A stretch of DNA of 64,000 bases, from positions 62,001 to 126,000 of the forward strand of contig CANGTC010000001.1 of NCBI GenBank assembly GCA_947456505.1, read 5' to 3'. Below the pieces are notes generated by a model. The model was not told the DNA's origin. It searched no databases and saw only the letters and a list, made by a program, of their open reading frames with translations. Source of the DNA: Beijerinckiaceae bacterium (GTDB taxonomy: Bacteria > Pseudomonadota > Alphaproteobacteria > Rhizobiales > Beijerinckiaceae). This document shows positions 37,677 to 48,214 of this stretch, piece after piece (position 1 is the stretch's first letter; every line of letters begins with the position of its first letter). The position numbers and the translations under genes are program-made.

Positions 37677-37915
37677 ATTCCCCCCTGTAACCGATTATCT
37701 TGATCGGTCTTCACGCCGACTAGCCGATTAGATCAGAGGAACCCGCCCTTGCGCAAGCAAGATCCTGAGGGTCTGGCGCGCTGCGCTACGCCGTCGCGAG
37801 GTCTCAAAAATCAAGTCCAGAGAGGGAGGACGCCACGGCCAAAGCCATTGGAGACGGCGCCAGAGTTGTGGCGACCGTCAGCGGCGACGAACGTACCGAT
37901 CACTGTCTCCTGATG

Positions 37916-39190
37916 CTAGCGCACCGCAGGGGGCTTTGGCGTCACCTTCATGATGTAATTGGTGGCGCTCTGGTGGATCAGAAGGCTCTGCCCGTCCCGC
38001 GTCACATGCCCATTGCGGTGGATGCCTGCATAGATATTGCCGGACGCGATGGGGAAGCTCTGGAAGGTCTCGGTTTTGGGATCAAAGCGCACAAGCGTGT
38101 CAGGCCGCACGCCAGATTCATTGTACCAGATGATTCCTTCCATCACATTGATGCCATAGGGATGCGAATCCGGACCGCTCGGCGAGTCCCATTCCGTCAT
38201 CTTGCCTGTTTCGGGATCGTAAACGCCAAGTCTTCCCTTGCCGGAGTTGACGTACCAGATGCGCCCGTCTTCGGCGACATCGATGCGGCGCACCGTTGTT
38301 CCGGGCAGCGGCAGCTTGACCTCGGTCAGCTCCATCGTCTTGCGGTCAACCTTGTATAGGCATGCCGCTCCATTGCAGGCCACCCATGGCGTGCCATCGC
38401 TGGTGAACTTGATCCCATAGGGCTTGGCGTTTTTTTTCGTTTTGACGAGCTTGGTTTCGCCCGTCGCAGGATCAAAGCGACCTATCATGTCCGACTGCTG
38501 CAAGCTGAACCAGAAGACCCCGTCGTTGTCGAACTCGCCGGTGTGTGGATCCTTGGCGTCCGGCAGAGGCATCTTGAAGACTGTGCTTTTGCCTGTGGCG
38601 GGATCGAATTTCCCGATGGTCCCATTGCCGTTGCCAAGGAACCAGACGCCGCCCGATTTATCAATCACCACCGAATGGGGGAACGAGGCCTGCGGCAGAT
38701 CCCATTCCTGAACCTTGTCGGCGGCCGGATCAATGCGACCGATCACATTGCCCCACTGGCCCACATACCAGATCATTCCGTCGGGCGCTTCAACGGGATC
38801 ACGAGCGCGCTGGCCGAGTTTGATCGTCTTCCAAACCTTGGTGTCGATCTGGTAGGGACCGGGAATGATCTTCGCAGGACGTCTGGCGCTGGGCGGAAAA
38901 TTCTGAGCCAGATAATCAAGGACTTGATTGTGCTGGTCTGGCGCCGCCTTCATGTCGATCATGGAGGAGGTGAGTTCGTTCCAGCCCTCGCGCGTGTAGC
39001 CCAGGCTGCGCTGGATCTCGCGGACTTGATGGCAGCCGGAGCATATGCCTTGCACGAGGTCCTTGCCCGGACCATCCGGCAGGCCGGAACGTTCGGCGTT
39101 ACCAGAGGGCGATTGCGCCAGCGCGAGCGAGGGGGCGCTCAACAGCGCCATCAGGCTTGCAGCTCGAAGAATCGAACTTTTCTTCATCAT
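37916..39190 (-). CDS. cytochrome c domain fused to streptogramin-lyase-like (Vgb-like) beta-propeller, periplasmic
   Basis: Signal peptide MMKKSSILRAASLMALLSAPSLALAQ; haem motif GICSGCHQVREIQ; repeated DGxIWY.. blades (APDGMIWYVGQWGNVIGRIDP, DKSGGVWFLGNGNGTIGKFDP); RBS GGAGG. Confidence 0.85.
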   Translation of the reverse strand: MMKKSSILRAASLMALLSAPSLALAQSPSGNAERSGLPDGPGKDLVQGICSGCHQVREIQRSLGYTREGWNELTSSMIDMKAAPDQHNQVLDYLAQNFPPSARRPAKIIPGPYQIDTKVWKTIKLGQRARDPVEAPDGMIWYVGQWGNVIGRIDPAADKVQEWDLPQASFPHSVVIDKSGGVWFLGNGNGTIGKFDPATGKSTVFKMPLPDAKDPHTGEFDNDGVFWFSLQQSDMIGRFDPATGETKLVKTKKNAKPYGIKFTSDGTPWVACNGAACLYKVDRKTMELTEVKLPLPGTTVRRIDVAEDGRIWYVNSGKGRLGVYDPETGKMTEWDSPSGPDSHPYGINVMEGIIWYNESGVRPDTLVRFDPKTETFQSFPIASGNIYAGIHRNGHVTRDGQSLLIHQSATNYIMKVTPKPPAVR

Positions 39191-39305
39191 TTGCCTCCGG
39201 GTTTCCTCTCGTCCGCGGACGTCCCGCTCCTTGTGTAAACTTACCATAATCGTCCGGGGAGGGAAGTCTGGGCGCCCTGGGGCTTTGGCTAACGGTTTGC
39301 GGGGG

Positions 39306-40313
39306 TCAATCTCCGGCGATATCCCTCGCCCGCGCAATAACCTCCGGCGGCGCCGCATAGATATCAACAATGCGTTTGGCGACTGTAGCGCCGTCATCGG
39401 GAGCGATCAGCAGGCGCTGCTTCTCTGCATCGGCCAGAAATTCTGGATCTTTCATCGTAGCGTCAAATGCGCCACGCAGCGCATTCACCCGGTCTGCGGG
39501 CACAGCCCTGGAGACCAGGAACGGGCGGCCAATTTCCGCGCCCGAAACCAGCAAGCGGAAGGTCTGCTTCTTTGTTTCGCTATCGAGAAAATCGGGGGCC
39601 CATGGAATATTCTGGGGCATGTCGGCGGGAACGGTCTTTGAAAAGCGCACGTGAATGTCGATTTTCTTCTCGCGCAGCCAGTCCTGCGGCAAGCTGGTCC
39701 ATGAGCCGCAATCACCATCGAGTTCGCCGCTTTCGATGGCGATCTTCTTGTCGGCGGACCCGGGATAGCCCTGCACCATCTTCAACTTCACGCCGAACAG
39801 CATCAGCAGCATACGGTCATCAAGATAGGCTGAGGTGCCAGCTTCCGTGTTGCCGAACACAACGGCGTCACTCGCGAGAAAGCTCTTCCAATCATGCATG
39901 CCTCTCGCATTCCAGGTAAAGCAGACCCGCACATCCTCGCTGATATTGCCGATCCAGGAGAAATTGCGAAAATCGATGGGCGTCTTATGCGGCGCGGTGA
40001 GGGACCCGAGGATCAATCCGGGATTGAAAGTCACCATCGTCGTACCGTCAGGGGCTGCGCCTGAATCAAGATATTGCAGAGATTTCAGGCTCGCGGCGCC
40101 GGGCATGTTCTGCACCATCACATTGGGGGCGCCGGGAATATGTTTGCCGATATGCCGGGCGAGTAGGCGGCCATATTGATCATAGCCCCCGCCAGAGGAG
40201 AAGCCGACGATGATGCGCGCTTGTTTACCGCGATAGAAACTTTCAACATCCTGCGCCAAAGCCTGCCCGACGAGGCCCATGAGAAAAGTCGAAACGATCA
40301 ACAATGCGCGCAT
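39306..40313 (-). CDS. Bug/TctC-type substrate-binding protein (YRGK subgroup)
   Basis: MRALLIVSTFLMGLVGQALAQDVESFYRGKQARIIVGFSSGGGYDQYGRLLARHIGKHIPGAPNVMVQNMPGAAS; ORF-track start at 40574 is over-extended. Confidence 0.88.
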   Translation of the reverse strand: MRALLIVSTFLMGLVGQALAQDVESFYRGKQARIIVGFSSGGGYDQYGRLLARHIGKHIPGAPNVMVQNMPGAASLKSLQYLDSGAAPDGTTMVTFNPGLILGSLTAPHKTPIDFRNFSWIGNISEDVRVCFTWNARGMHDWKSFLASDAVVFGNTEAGTSAYLDDRMLLMLFGVKLKMVQGYPGSADKKIAIESGELDGDCGSWTSLPQDWLREKKIDIHVRFSKTVPADMPQNIPWAPDFLDSETKKQTFRLLVSGAEIGRPFLVSRAVPADRVNALRGAFDATMKDPEFLADAEKQRLLIAPDDGATVAKRIVDIYAAPPEVIARARDIAGD

Positions 40314-40446
40314 CCCGGCTAAACTTCCCCTCCAGAAGGTTGCTTTTATTCGTCTAAGAACGCCGCCCGGCGGACCACCACCGGGTCCAAGCGAACAATC
40401 GCAGGCATTACGCCTGCGACGTCCCATCTCTGTCATTGAGTTCGGG

Positions 40447-42663
40447 CTATCCCGCTTTCGTTCCGGTCCCCGCCATCGCGGCCCGCACCCTCTGCGGGGT
40501 GAAGGGGGCGTTGCGCAGGCGCACGCCCGTGGCGTCGAAGACTGCATTGGCGAGGGCCGCAGCGACTGGCGCAATGGCGGCTTCGCCGGCGCCTACGGGG
40601 GGCTGGTCGGGTCTGTCGATGAGCGCGATGTTGAGTGCGGGCACATCGGGGAAGGTGATGACCTGATAGCTCGACCAATCCACGGCGGTGATGCGCTCGC
40701 GGTCAAACCGGGTCTCTTCAAACATGGCGCGCGACACGCCCTGGATGATGCAGCCCTCGATCTGCGCCTTCACGCTGTCCGGCGAGATCACCTGCCCGCA
40801 ATCATGGGCGCAACTGACACGGGTGACGCGAATCGCGCCGCTCGCCCGATCCACTTCCACATCCATGGCCATGCCCACATAGGTCTCGTTGCCCTTGTAG
40901 TGGGTGAAGGCGACGCCGCGCCCCTTGCCATCCCGGCGAGGCTCGACGCGCGCCTGCCAGCCATGCAGTTCGGCGGTCTTTTTCAGCACGTCAATGGAGC
41001 GCGGATCCCTGAGATATTCGAGACGGAAGGCGAGAGAGTCCTTGCCCGCCGCAAGCGCCAATTCATCCATCATGGTTTCCACGGCCATGAGATTGACGAG
41101 CTTGCCCGGCGCGCGCAGGGGTGCGGTGCGCGCTGGCGTGTCCTTGACATAATGCAACACGGTTTCCATATTGGGGATGTCGTAGGTCGGTATGGCCCCC
41201 ACATTGATCGAGCCCGTCGCGATGCCCTCCATCTGCGGCAAACCAGCCAGTTGCGGCGACACCAGCGGCACATTCGCCAATTTGGGGGTGAGGCGCGGGA
41301 TCCACATATGCGCCCGCCAGGCGGAGATCTTGCCCTCCTTGTCGAGGCCGGCTTCGATGGTCAGGGTCTGCGGGGGGCCCTTGGGGTCCCAAGCCAACTC
41401 ATCGGCGCGCGACCATTGCACCCGCACGGGCTTGCCCACAGCGCGCGATAGGATGGCGGCGTCCATCGCCGCATCGTCATGTCCGTTCATGCCATAGCAA
41501 CCGGCGCCGTCGAGATAGATCTGCCGCACCTTGCCCTTGGGCAATTGCAGAATGCTCTCGAAGGCCTCAGCGAATTTGTGGGTGCCCTGGGAGGCCGTCC
41601 AGATCGTCGCCTCGCCCTCCCGCACATCGGCGATGGCGCAGGAAGGGCCGAGGGAGGCGTGCGACTGCATGGGCCAATAAAAATCAGCCGTCAGCTTTTT
41701 CGCCACATCCGGCCAGGCCTTGTCAAAGTCGCCTTTCTTTTCGGCGATTTCATCCGTGTCGCGGGGGCCGGAGGTGCGCAGATAGGTCTGCGCCTCCGCG
41801 CTGGTGGTGACGATGCCGCCACCCTCCCACTGGGCCTTCAACTGGCGTGCGGCCTTTTCCGCATGCCATTCGCGCTCGGCCACCACTCCCAGATAATCCT
41901 TCACGCGGACAACCTTCACGCCGGGGATGTCGGCGATGGAGGCTTGGTCCACGCTCACCAGCTTTGCGCCGGGGCGCGGCGGATAGACCGAACGGCCATG
42001 CAACATGCCGTCGACGGCGAAATCATGCATCCACACATGGCTGCCTGTCGCCTTGGCCGGCATGTCCGGGCGACGCACATGTTTGCCCACATATTTGTAT
42101 TCGCTGGGCTTGCGGCGGGGCGCCTTCGGATCGAGCTCCAGATTGAACTGGCGGTCGGCGAGCAGGGCCGCGAAGGTGACGCCCGCGCCACCTTTCTTTG
42201 GGCGCACTTCGCCCTCCGCCGTATCAAGCTCCGCTTCGGCAAGACCTAGTTTCTGGGCGCCCAGCTTGATCAGCGCCGCCCGCGCGGTGGCTGCGGCCTG
42301 GCGGGTCTGCACGCCCCCGCGCATCATGCCGTTGGAGCCTGAGGTGGACCCCTGGTCCGGCGTCAGATGCGTGTCGCCCTCGATCATGGTGATGCGTTCG
42401 ATCTGGACGCCCAGTTCGTCAGCGACGATCTGCGGCAGGGCGATGCGGTGGCCGGTGCCAAGATCGACCTTGCCGGAATAGAGCATGACGCCCCCATCCG
42501 CCTTGATCACGAAGTAGGAATCGACCTGTTTGGCGTCGACGCCCCGGCTTTTCGGCGGCGCGCCCGCCAGGTTTTGGGCTGTGGCGGGGCCATGCATGGC
42601 GTAGGCGACGACGAGGGCGCCGGAGCTGGAGAGGAACGAGCGGCGGTTGAGCGACAGGTTCAT
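40447..42663 (-). CDS. xanthine dehydrogenase-family molybdopterin-binding subunit (isoquinoline 1-oxidoreductase beta/IorB-like), Tat signal
   Basis: MNLSLNRRSFLSSSGALVVAYAMHGPATAQ twin-arginine signal; GAGCYGMNGHDDAAMDAAILSRAVGKPVRVQWSRADELAWDPKGPP; EAAIAPVAAALANAVFDATGVRLRNAPFTPQRVRAAM. Confidence 0.92.
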   Translation of the reverse strand: MNLSLNRRSFLSSSGALVVAYAMHGPATAQNLAGAPPKSRGVDAKQVDSYFVIKADGGVMLYSGKVDLGTGHRIALPQIVADELGVQIERITMIEGDTHLTPDQGSTSGSNGMMRGGVQTRQAAATARAALIKLGAQKLGLAEAELDTAEGEVRPKKGGAGVTFAALLADRQFNLELDPKAPRRKPSEYKYVGKHVRRPDMPAKATGSHVWMHDFAVDGMLHGRSVYPPRPGAKLVSVDQASIADIPGVKVVRVKDYLGVVAEREWHAEKAARQLKAQWEGGGIVTTSAEAQTYLRTSGPRDTDEIAEKKGDFDKAWPDVAKKLTADFYWPMQSHASLGPSCAIADVREGEATIWTASQGTHKFAEAFESILQLPKGKVRQIYLDGAGCYGMNGHDDAAMDAAILSRAVGKPVRVQWSRADELAWDPKGPPQTLTIEAGLDKEGKISAWRAHMWIPRLTPKLANVPLVSPQLAGLPQMEGIATGSINVGAIPTYDIPNMETVLHYVKDTPARTAPLRAPGKLVNLMAVETMMDELALAAGKDSLAFRLEYLRDPRSIDVLKKTAELHGWQARVEPRRDGKGRGVAFTHYKGNETYVGMAMDVEVDRASGAIRVTRVSCAHDCGQVISPDSVKAQIEGCIIQGVSRAMFEETRFDRERITAVDWSSYQVITFPDVPALNIALIDRPDQPPVGAGEAAIAPVAAALANAVFDATGVRLRNAPFTPQRVRAAMAGTGTKAG

Positions 42664-42674
42664 GGCGGCCTCCC

Positions 42675-43136
42675 TCACTTGGCGCTGGCGGCGCGCAGGG
42701 CCGCTTTCACGATACGATCATGGGCGCCGCACCGGCAGACATTGGCCGTCAGCGCATCGCGCACCTGGCCGGAAGACGGCGCCTTTGTTTTCTCCAGAAA
42801 GGCGGCCGTGGTCATCACCATGCCATTGGTGCAATAGCCGCATTGGGAGGCCTGCTCCTCGATGAAGGCGGCTTGCACCGCATGGGGCTTTTGCGGCGTG
42901 CCGAGCCCCTCGATGGTGGTGACCTTGCCCTTGACGGCGGACACAGGCGTCAGGCAAGAGCGCACCGCCTCTCCATCGATGATCACTGTGCAGGCGCCGC
43001 ATTGGCCAAGGCCGCAGCCATATTTGGCGCCGGTCAGGCGCAGGTCGTTGCGCAACACATAGAGCAGGGGCTCCTGGGGATCGTGAACATCGATGGATCT
43101 GGACTGTCCATTCACGTCAAGCACATATCTGGCCAT
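42675..43136 (-). CDS. (2Fe-2S)-binding small subunit (IorA-like)
   Basis: YGCGLGQCGACTVIIDGEAVRSCLTPV and SQCGYCTNGMVMTTAAFLE...NVCRCGAHDRIVKA. Confidence 0.95.
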   Translation of the reverse strand: MARYVLDVNGQSRSIDVHDPQEPLLYVLRNDLRLTGAKYGCGLGQCGACTVIIDGEAVRSCLTPVSAVKGKVTTIEGLGTPQKPHAVQAAFIEEQASQCGYCTNGMVMTTAAFLEKTKAPSSGQVRDALTANVCRCGAHDRIVKAALRAASAK

Positions 43137-43362
43137 TGGCGTCCTCCCGATTTTTCTTCAGTTTAGCTCTCCGTTGAGCCGAAACAAGGGACGTGAGGGC
43201 ATGCAAGTAAATTTGATTGGGTATTGCAGGCGCTCAAGTTCTATCTTCGCGGGCACATAGGCGTTGCCTCAAATCATTTGATCTTTATCTTCTCGAAAAC
43301 CCCATCTGATCGCCCATGGGCGCTGAGGCGGGTCACAGTCCCTGTCAAACCGCGAGGCCGTC

Positions 43363-44366
43363 ATGTCCGCATCCAAACGCCGCCGCATTTGCCTGATGAT
43401 GGGCCCCGGCACCCTGCCCAGCCAGGGGCGCGACCGGATGGATCTCACCCATTACAACGCCAAACTCAGCGGCAAGCCGCGCCTTACCCCGCGCGAAATG
43501 GTCGCCGCCTTTCCCGAGATCGAGGAGATTGCGCAGATCGTCCATGACGATGACGGCGCCAATGAGCAGGCCACCCATGAGGATCTGCGGCGGTTGTCCC
43601 GCAAGATCAATGGCGTTCTCGCCCGCGGCGATGTCGATGGCCTCGTCTATATCCAGGGCACGAATACATTGGAGGAGACCGCCTATTTCCTCAACCTGAC
43701 TTTGCGGAGCGATAAGCCCATGGTGGTGGTTGGCGCCCAGCGTCCCTTCACCGCCATCAGCACCGACGCCCATCTCAATCTCGTTAACGCCATTCGCGTG
43801 GCGGCATGCGAGGAGGCGCGCGGCAAGGGCGTCGTCACCGTCACCAACAGCGAGATCAACGCCGCGCGCGACGTGACGAAGACCTCGACTTATCAAGTGC
43901 AGACCTTCCAGAGCCGGGACCTCGGCGTGCTGGGCTACGCCGACGCTGACCGAATCGTGTTCTATCGCGCGCCGCTGCGCCGCCACACCACCCAATCGGA
44001 ATTCGACATCATGGCCATCGAGGCCCTGCCAGCGGTGGAGGTGCTCTACCCCCACACCGGCAGCAACCCCGGGCTTCCGCGCGCAGCAGTGGCCCTTGGA
44101 GCGCGGGCGCTCGTCATCGCAGGCGTCGGCGCCGGGGCGCTGGGGTTTTCACCGAGGAACTGAAGGCCCTGGTGGCGGAGGGCGTCATCGTCGCCCGTAG
44201 CGCCCGGGTCGGCGAGGGTCGGGTGCTCGCCATCGGCAACACCCATGAAGAGGGCATGATCGCCACCGACAACCTCAACCCGCAGAAAGCGGCGGTCCTT
44301 CTGGCGCTGGCCCTGACGAAGACGCGGGACCCCCAGAAGTTGCAGCGGTTTTTTGATGAATATTGA
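43363..44366 (+). pseudogene. L-asparaginase/glutaminase family protein interrupted by a -1 frameshift (or sequencing error)
   Basis: 43363-44163 encodes N-terminal asparaginase (IQGTNTLEETAYFLNLT, VVGAQRPFTAISTDAHLNLVNAIRVA) ending GAGALGFSPRN*. The C-terminal part continues one frame over (VFTEELKALVAEGVIVARSARVGEGRV...FFDEY) to 44366. Confidence 0.8.
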
Positions 44367-44380
44367 GGCACTGCGGTCGT

Positions 44381-45356
44381 TTAGCTGACCGCATCCGCCT
44401 TCTTTAAATGGCACGCCACCGCATGCCCCGGCGCGATCTCCACCAATTCCGGCTCGGCCTGACGGCAGATCGCCTCCGCCAGGGGGCAGCGGGTGTGGAA
44501 GCGGCAGCCTGAGGGGGGCGCGATAGGGCTGGGGGTTTCGCCCGTGATCAGGGTGCGGGTCCGGCGGCGGGTGGGGTCAGGAACCGGCACCGCCGAGAGC
44601 AGCGCCTGGGTATAGGGATGGGCGGGCGCGGCGAAGAGGGTTTCGCGCGCGGCCACCTCCACCATCTTGCCCAGATACATGACCGCGACCCGGTGGGAGA
44701 TGTGCTCCACCACCGAAAGGTCATGGGCGACGAAGAGATAGGCGAGGCCGAGATCCCGTTGCAGGTCGCTCAGCAGATTGATCACCTGCGCCTGAATGGA
44801 GACGTCCAGCGCGCTGACGGGCTCATCGCAGACGATCAGGGCCGGGTTCACCGCCAGCGCCCTGGCGATGCCGAGGCGCTGCCGCTGGCCGCCGGAGAAC
44901 TCGTGCGGGAAGTTGCGCATCTGCTCGCGCCGCAGGCCTACCCTGTCAAAAAGCGCCGCCACCCGCCGGTCCAGTTCGGCGCCCTCCGCGAGGGCGAAAT
45001 TCACCAGCGGTTCGGCCACGATGTCGCCCGCGCGGTGGCGCGGGTTGAGGGAGGAAAAGGGGTCCTGAAAGATGATCTGCAGATTGCGCCGCAGGGGCCG
45101 CATCTGGCTCTCGGGAAGATGGGCGATGTCTTCGCCGCGCAGTTCGATGCGCCCGGAGGTAGGTTCGTTGAGGCGTACGATGCAGCGCGCCACGCTCGAC
45201 TTGCCGCAGCCGCTCTCCCCCACCAGACCCAGCGTCTCGCCAGCGGCGATGTCGAAGGACACCCCATCGACCGCCCGCACGAAACGCTGCGGCTCCAGAA
45301 AACCGCGTGACGTCGGATAGTATTTGACCAGGTCTTTGACGGCGAGGAGCGGGGCG

Positions 45357-45367
<11 letters not shown>
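44381..45367 (-). CDS. Opp/Dpp ABC transporter ATP-binding protein (DppF/OppF-like)
   Basis: MFSDAPLLAVKDLVKYYPTSRG...GLVGESGCGKSSVAR; LSGGQ-type FSGGQRQRLGIARALAVNPALIVCDEPVSALD; frame-consistent start at 45367. Confidence 0.93.
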
Positions 45368-46381
<1,014 letters not shown>

Positions 46382-46382
<1 letters not shown>

Positions 46383-47257
46383 CAGCGTCGCCCCGCCATG
46401 CGTGGATCCAGCGCATCGCGCAACCCATCGCCCAGCAGGTTGATGGAGAGCACCGTCAGGCCCAGCATCATGCCGGGGCACAGCAGGATCCAGGGGGCGT
46501 TACGGATGAAAGTGCGGCCCCCCGCCATCATGTTGCCCCAGCTCGGCGTTTCCGGCGGCGTGCCGACCCCGAGGAAGCTCAGGGACGCCTCCAGAATGAC
46601 CGCCAGCGCACAGATGAAGGTGCCCTGCACGATCAGGGGCGCCAGCACATTGGGCAGCACATGGCGCACCAGCAATTTGAGGGGCCGCGTGCCCACGGCG
46701 ATGGCGGCCTCCACATAGGTCTGCTCGCGCACACTCAAAACGACGGAACGCACCACGCGAACCACGCGAGGAATTTCGGGCAGGGTGATCGCCACGATCA
46801 GGGTCATGGCGCCGGGCTTGTTGATGGACACCAGCGCCACGGCGAGCAGGATCCCCGGGATCGACATGATGGCGTCCATGATGCGCATGACAATCGCATC
46901 GACCCGCCGATAAAAGCCCGCCACGATGCCGATGGTGAGGCCGAAGAGGGTGCTGAACAGGGTGACGCCCAGACCCACCAGCAAGGACACCTGTCCGCCA
47001 TGGATGGCCCGGCTGAACACGTCGCGGCCGAAGGAATCCGTGCCGAATGGATGCTCCCACGAGGGCGGCCGCAAGCGTTGGATCGGCGCCATGGCGAGGG
47101 GGTCCGCCAAGGGCAACAGGGGCGCACACAGCGAAGCCAGCGCCACAATGAGCACAAAGGCCCCCGCCGCCGTCATAACCCAGTTGCGCGCCAGCGCCCG
47201 CCGCAAACCGGACTGGCGCGGGACAGGACTCGCAACGGCTTCAGAAAACAGGGACAA
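46382..47257 (-). CDS. Opp/Dpp ABC transporter permease (DppC-like)
   Basis: HPFGTDSFGRDVFSRAIHGGQVSLLVGLGVTLFSTLFGLTIG; EAAIAVGTRPLKLLVRHVLPNVLAPLIV; EASLSFLGVGTPPETPSWGNMM. Confidence 0.93.
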
Positions 47258-47266
47258 GGGGCTTCC

Positions 47267-48208
47267 TCAATAGCGAATGCGCGGATCGAGCGCGAGATAG
47301 GCGAGGTCGATGGCGAGGTTCAGCATCACATAGACGAAGGAAAAGAACAGGATCAGGCCCTGAATGACCGGGTAGTCATGGGCGAGGATGGCGTCGACCG
47401 TGAGCCGACCGAGGCCAGGAATGGAGAAGACGCTTTCCGTGATCACCGCACCCCCGATCACCAGCGCGACGCCTACGCCCGCCGTGGTGAGGATCGGCAC
47501 AGAAGCGTTCTTCAGCGCATGGACGAAGAGCACCGCCGATTGCGGCAAACCCTTGGCGCGGGCGGTGCGAATATAGTCCTGCCGCAGGATCTCCAGCATG
47601 GTAGCCCGCGTCATGCGCGTCAGCAGCGCCACATAGGCGAGGCCCAGCGTTACGGTAGGCAGCGCTATATGGGACAGGAAGGGGCCAAGCCCCTCGCCGA
47701 TGGGTTTGAATCCCTGCACGGGAAACCACCGCCACTGGATCGCGAAGAGCCATACCAGCAGATAGCCAGTGAAGAAAACCGGAAAGGAGAAGGACATCAC
47801 CGAGCCGATCATCACCATCCGGTCGGCGATGGCGCCCGACCGGGAGGCGGCGAAGACGCCCAGCGGCACCGACACGCAAAGCGCGAAGATCATGGTGGTG
47901 ATCGCAAGGGAAATGGTTGGCTCCAGCCTTTGCAGGATCAGTTGCGTAACCGGCAGGTTCGACAGCACCGAATGGCCCAGATCGCCCTGCGCCAATTGAC
48001 CGATCCAGATCACGAATTGATCCAGAAGCGGCTTGTCCAGCCCCAAAGCCATGCGTACGCGTTCGATGTCTTCCTGCGTGGCGGAATCACCCGCGATGAG
48101 GCTCGCCGGATCCGTCGGGCTTAGCCGCAGAAGCAGGAAGACAAAGGTGACCACGGTCGCCGCCACCGGGATAACGCCGAGGATGCGCTTGAAGACATAA
48201 CCCAGCAT
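47267..48208 (-). CDS. Opp/Dpp ABC transporter permease (DppB-like)
   Basis: MLGYVFKRILGVIPVAATVVTFVFLLLRLSPTDPASLIAG; LRQDYIRTARAKGLPQSAVLFVHALKNASVPILT. Confidence 0.93.
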   Translation of the reverse strand: MLGYVFKRILGVIPVAATVVTFVFLLLRLSPTDPASLIAGDSATQEDIERVRMALGLDKPLLDQFVIWIGQLAQGDLGHSVLSNLPVTQLILQRLEPTISLAITTMIFALCVSVPLGVFAASRSGAIADRMVMIGSVMSFSFPVFFTGYLLVWLFAIQWRWFPVQGFKPIGEGLGPFLSHIALPTVTLGLAYVALLTRMTRATMLEILRQDYIRTARAKGLPQSAVLFVHALKNASVPILTTAGVGVALVIGGAVITESVFSIPGLGRLTVDAILAHDYPVIQGLILFFSFVYVMLNLAIDLAYLALDPRIRY

Positions 48209-48214
48209 GGCGCC

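Noticed and set aside
37916-39190. Streptogramin B resistance gene
   Set aside because: Propeller similarity only; the fused cytochrome c domain and PQQ-dehydrogenase context argue for a redox role.
1975-40313. Complete tripartite tricarboxylate transporter
   Set aside because: Only TctC-type binding proteins are present; no TctA or TctB ORF is recognisable.
46661-48124. 487-aa plus-strand ORF opposite DppB/DppC
   Set aside because: Low-complexity H/Q/R/D/E-rich translation typical of antisense frames in GC-rich DNA; the minus-strand permeases are unambiguous.
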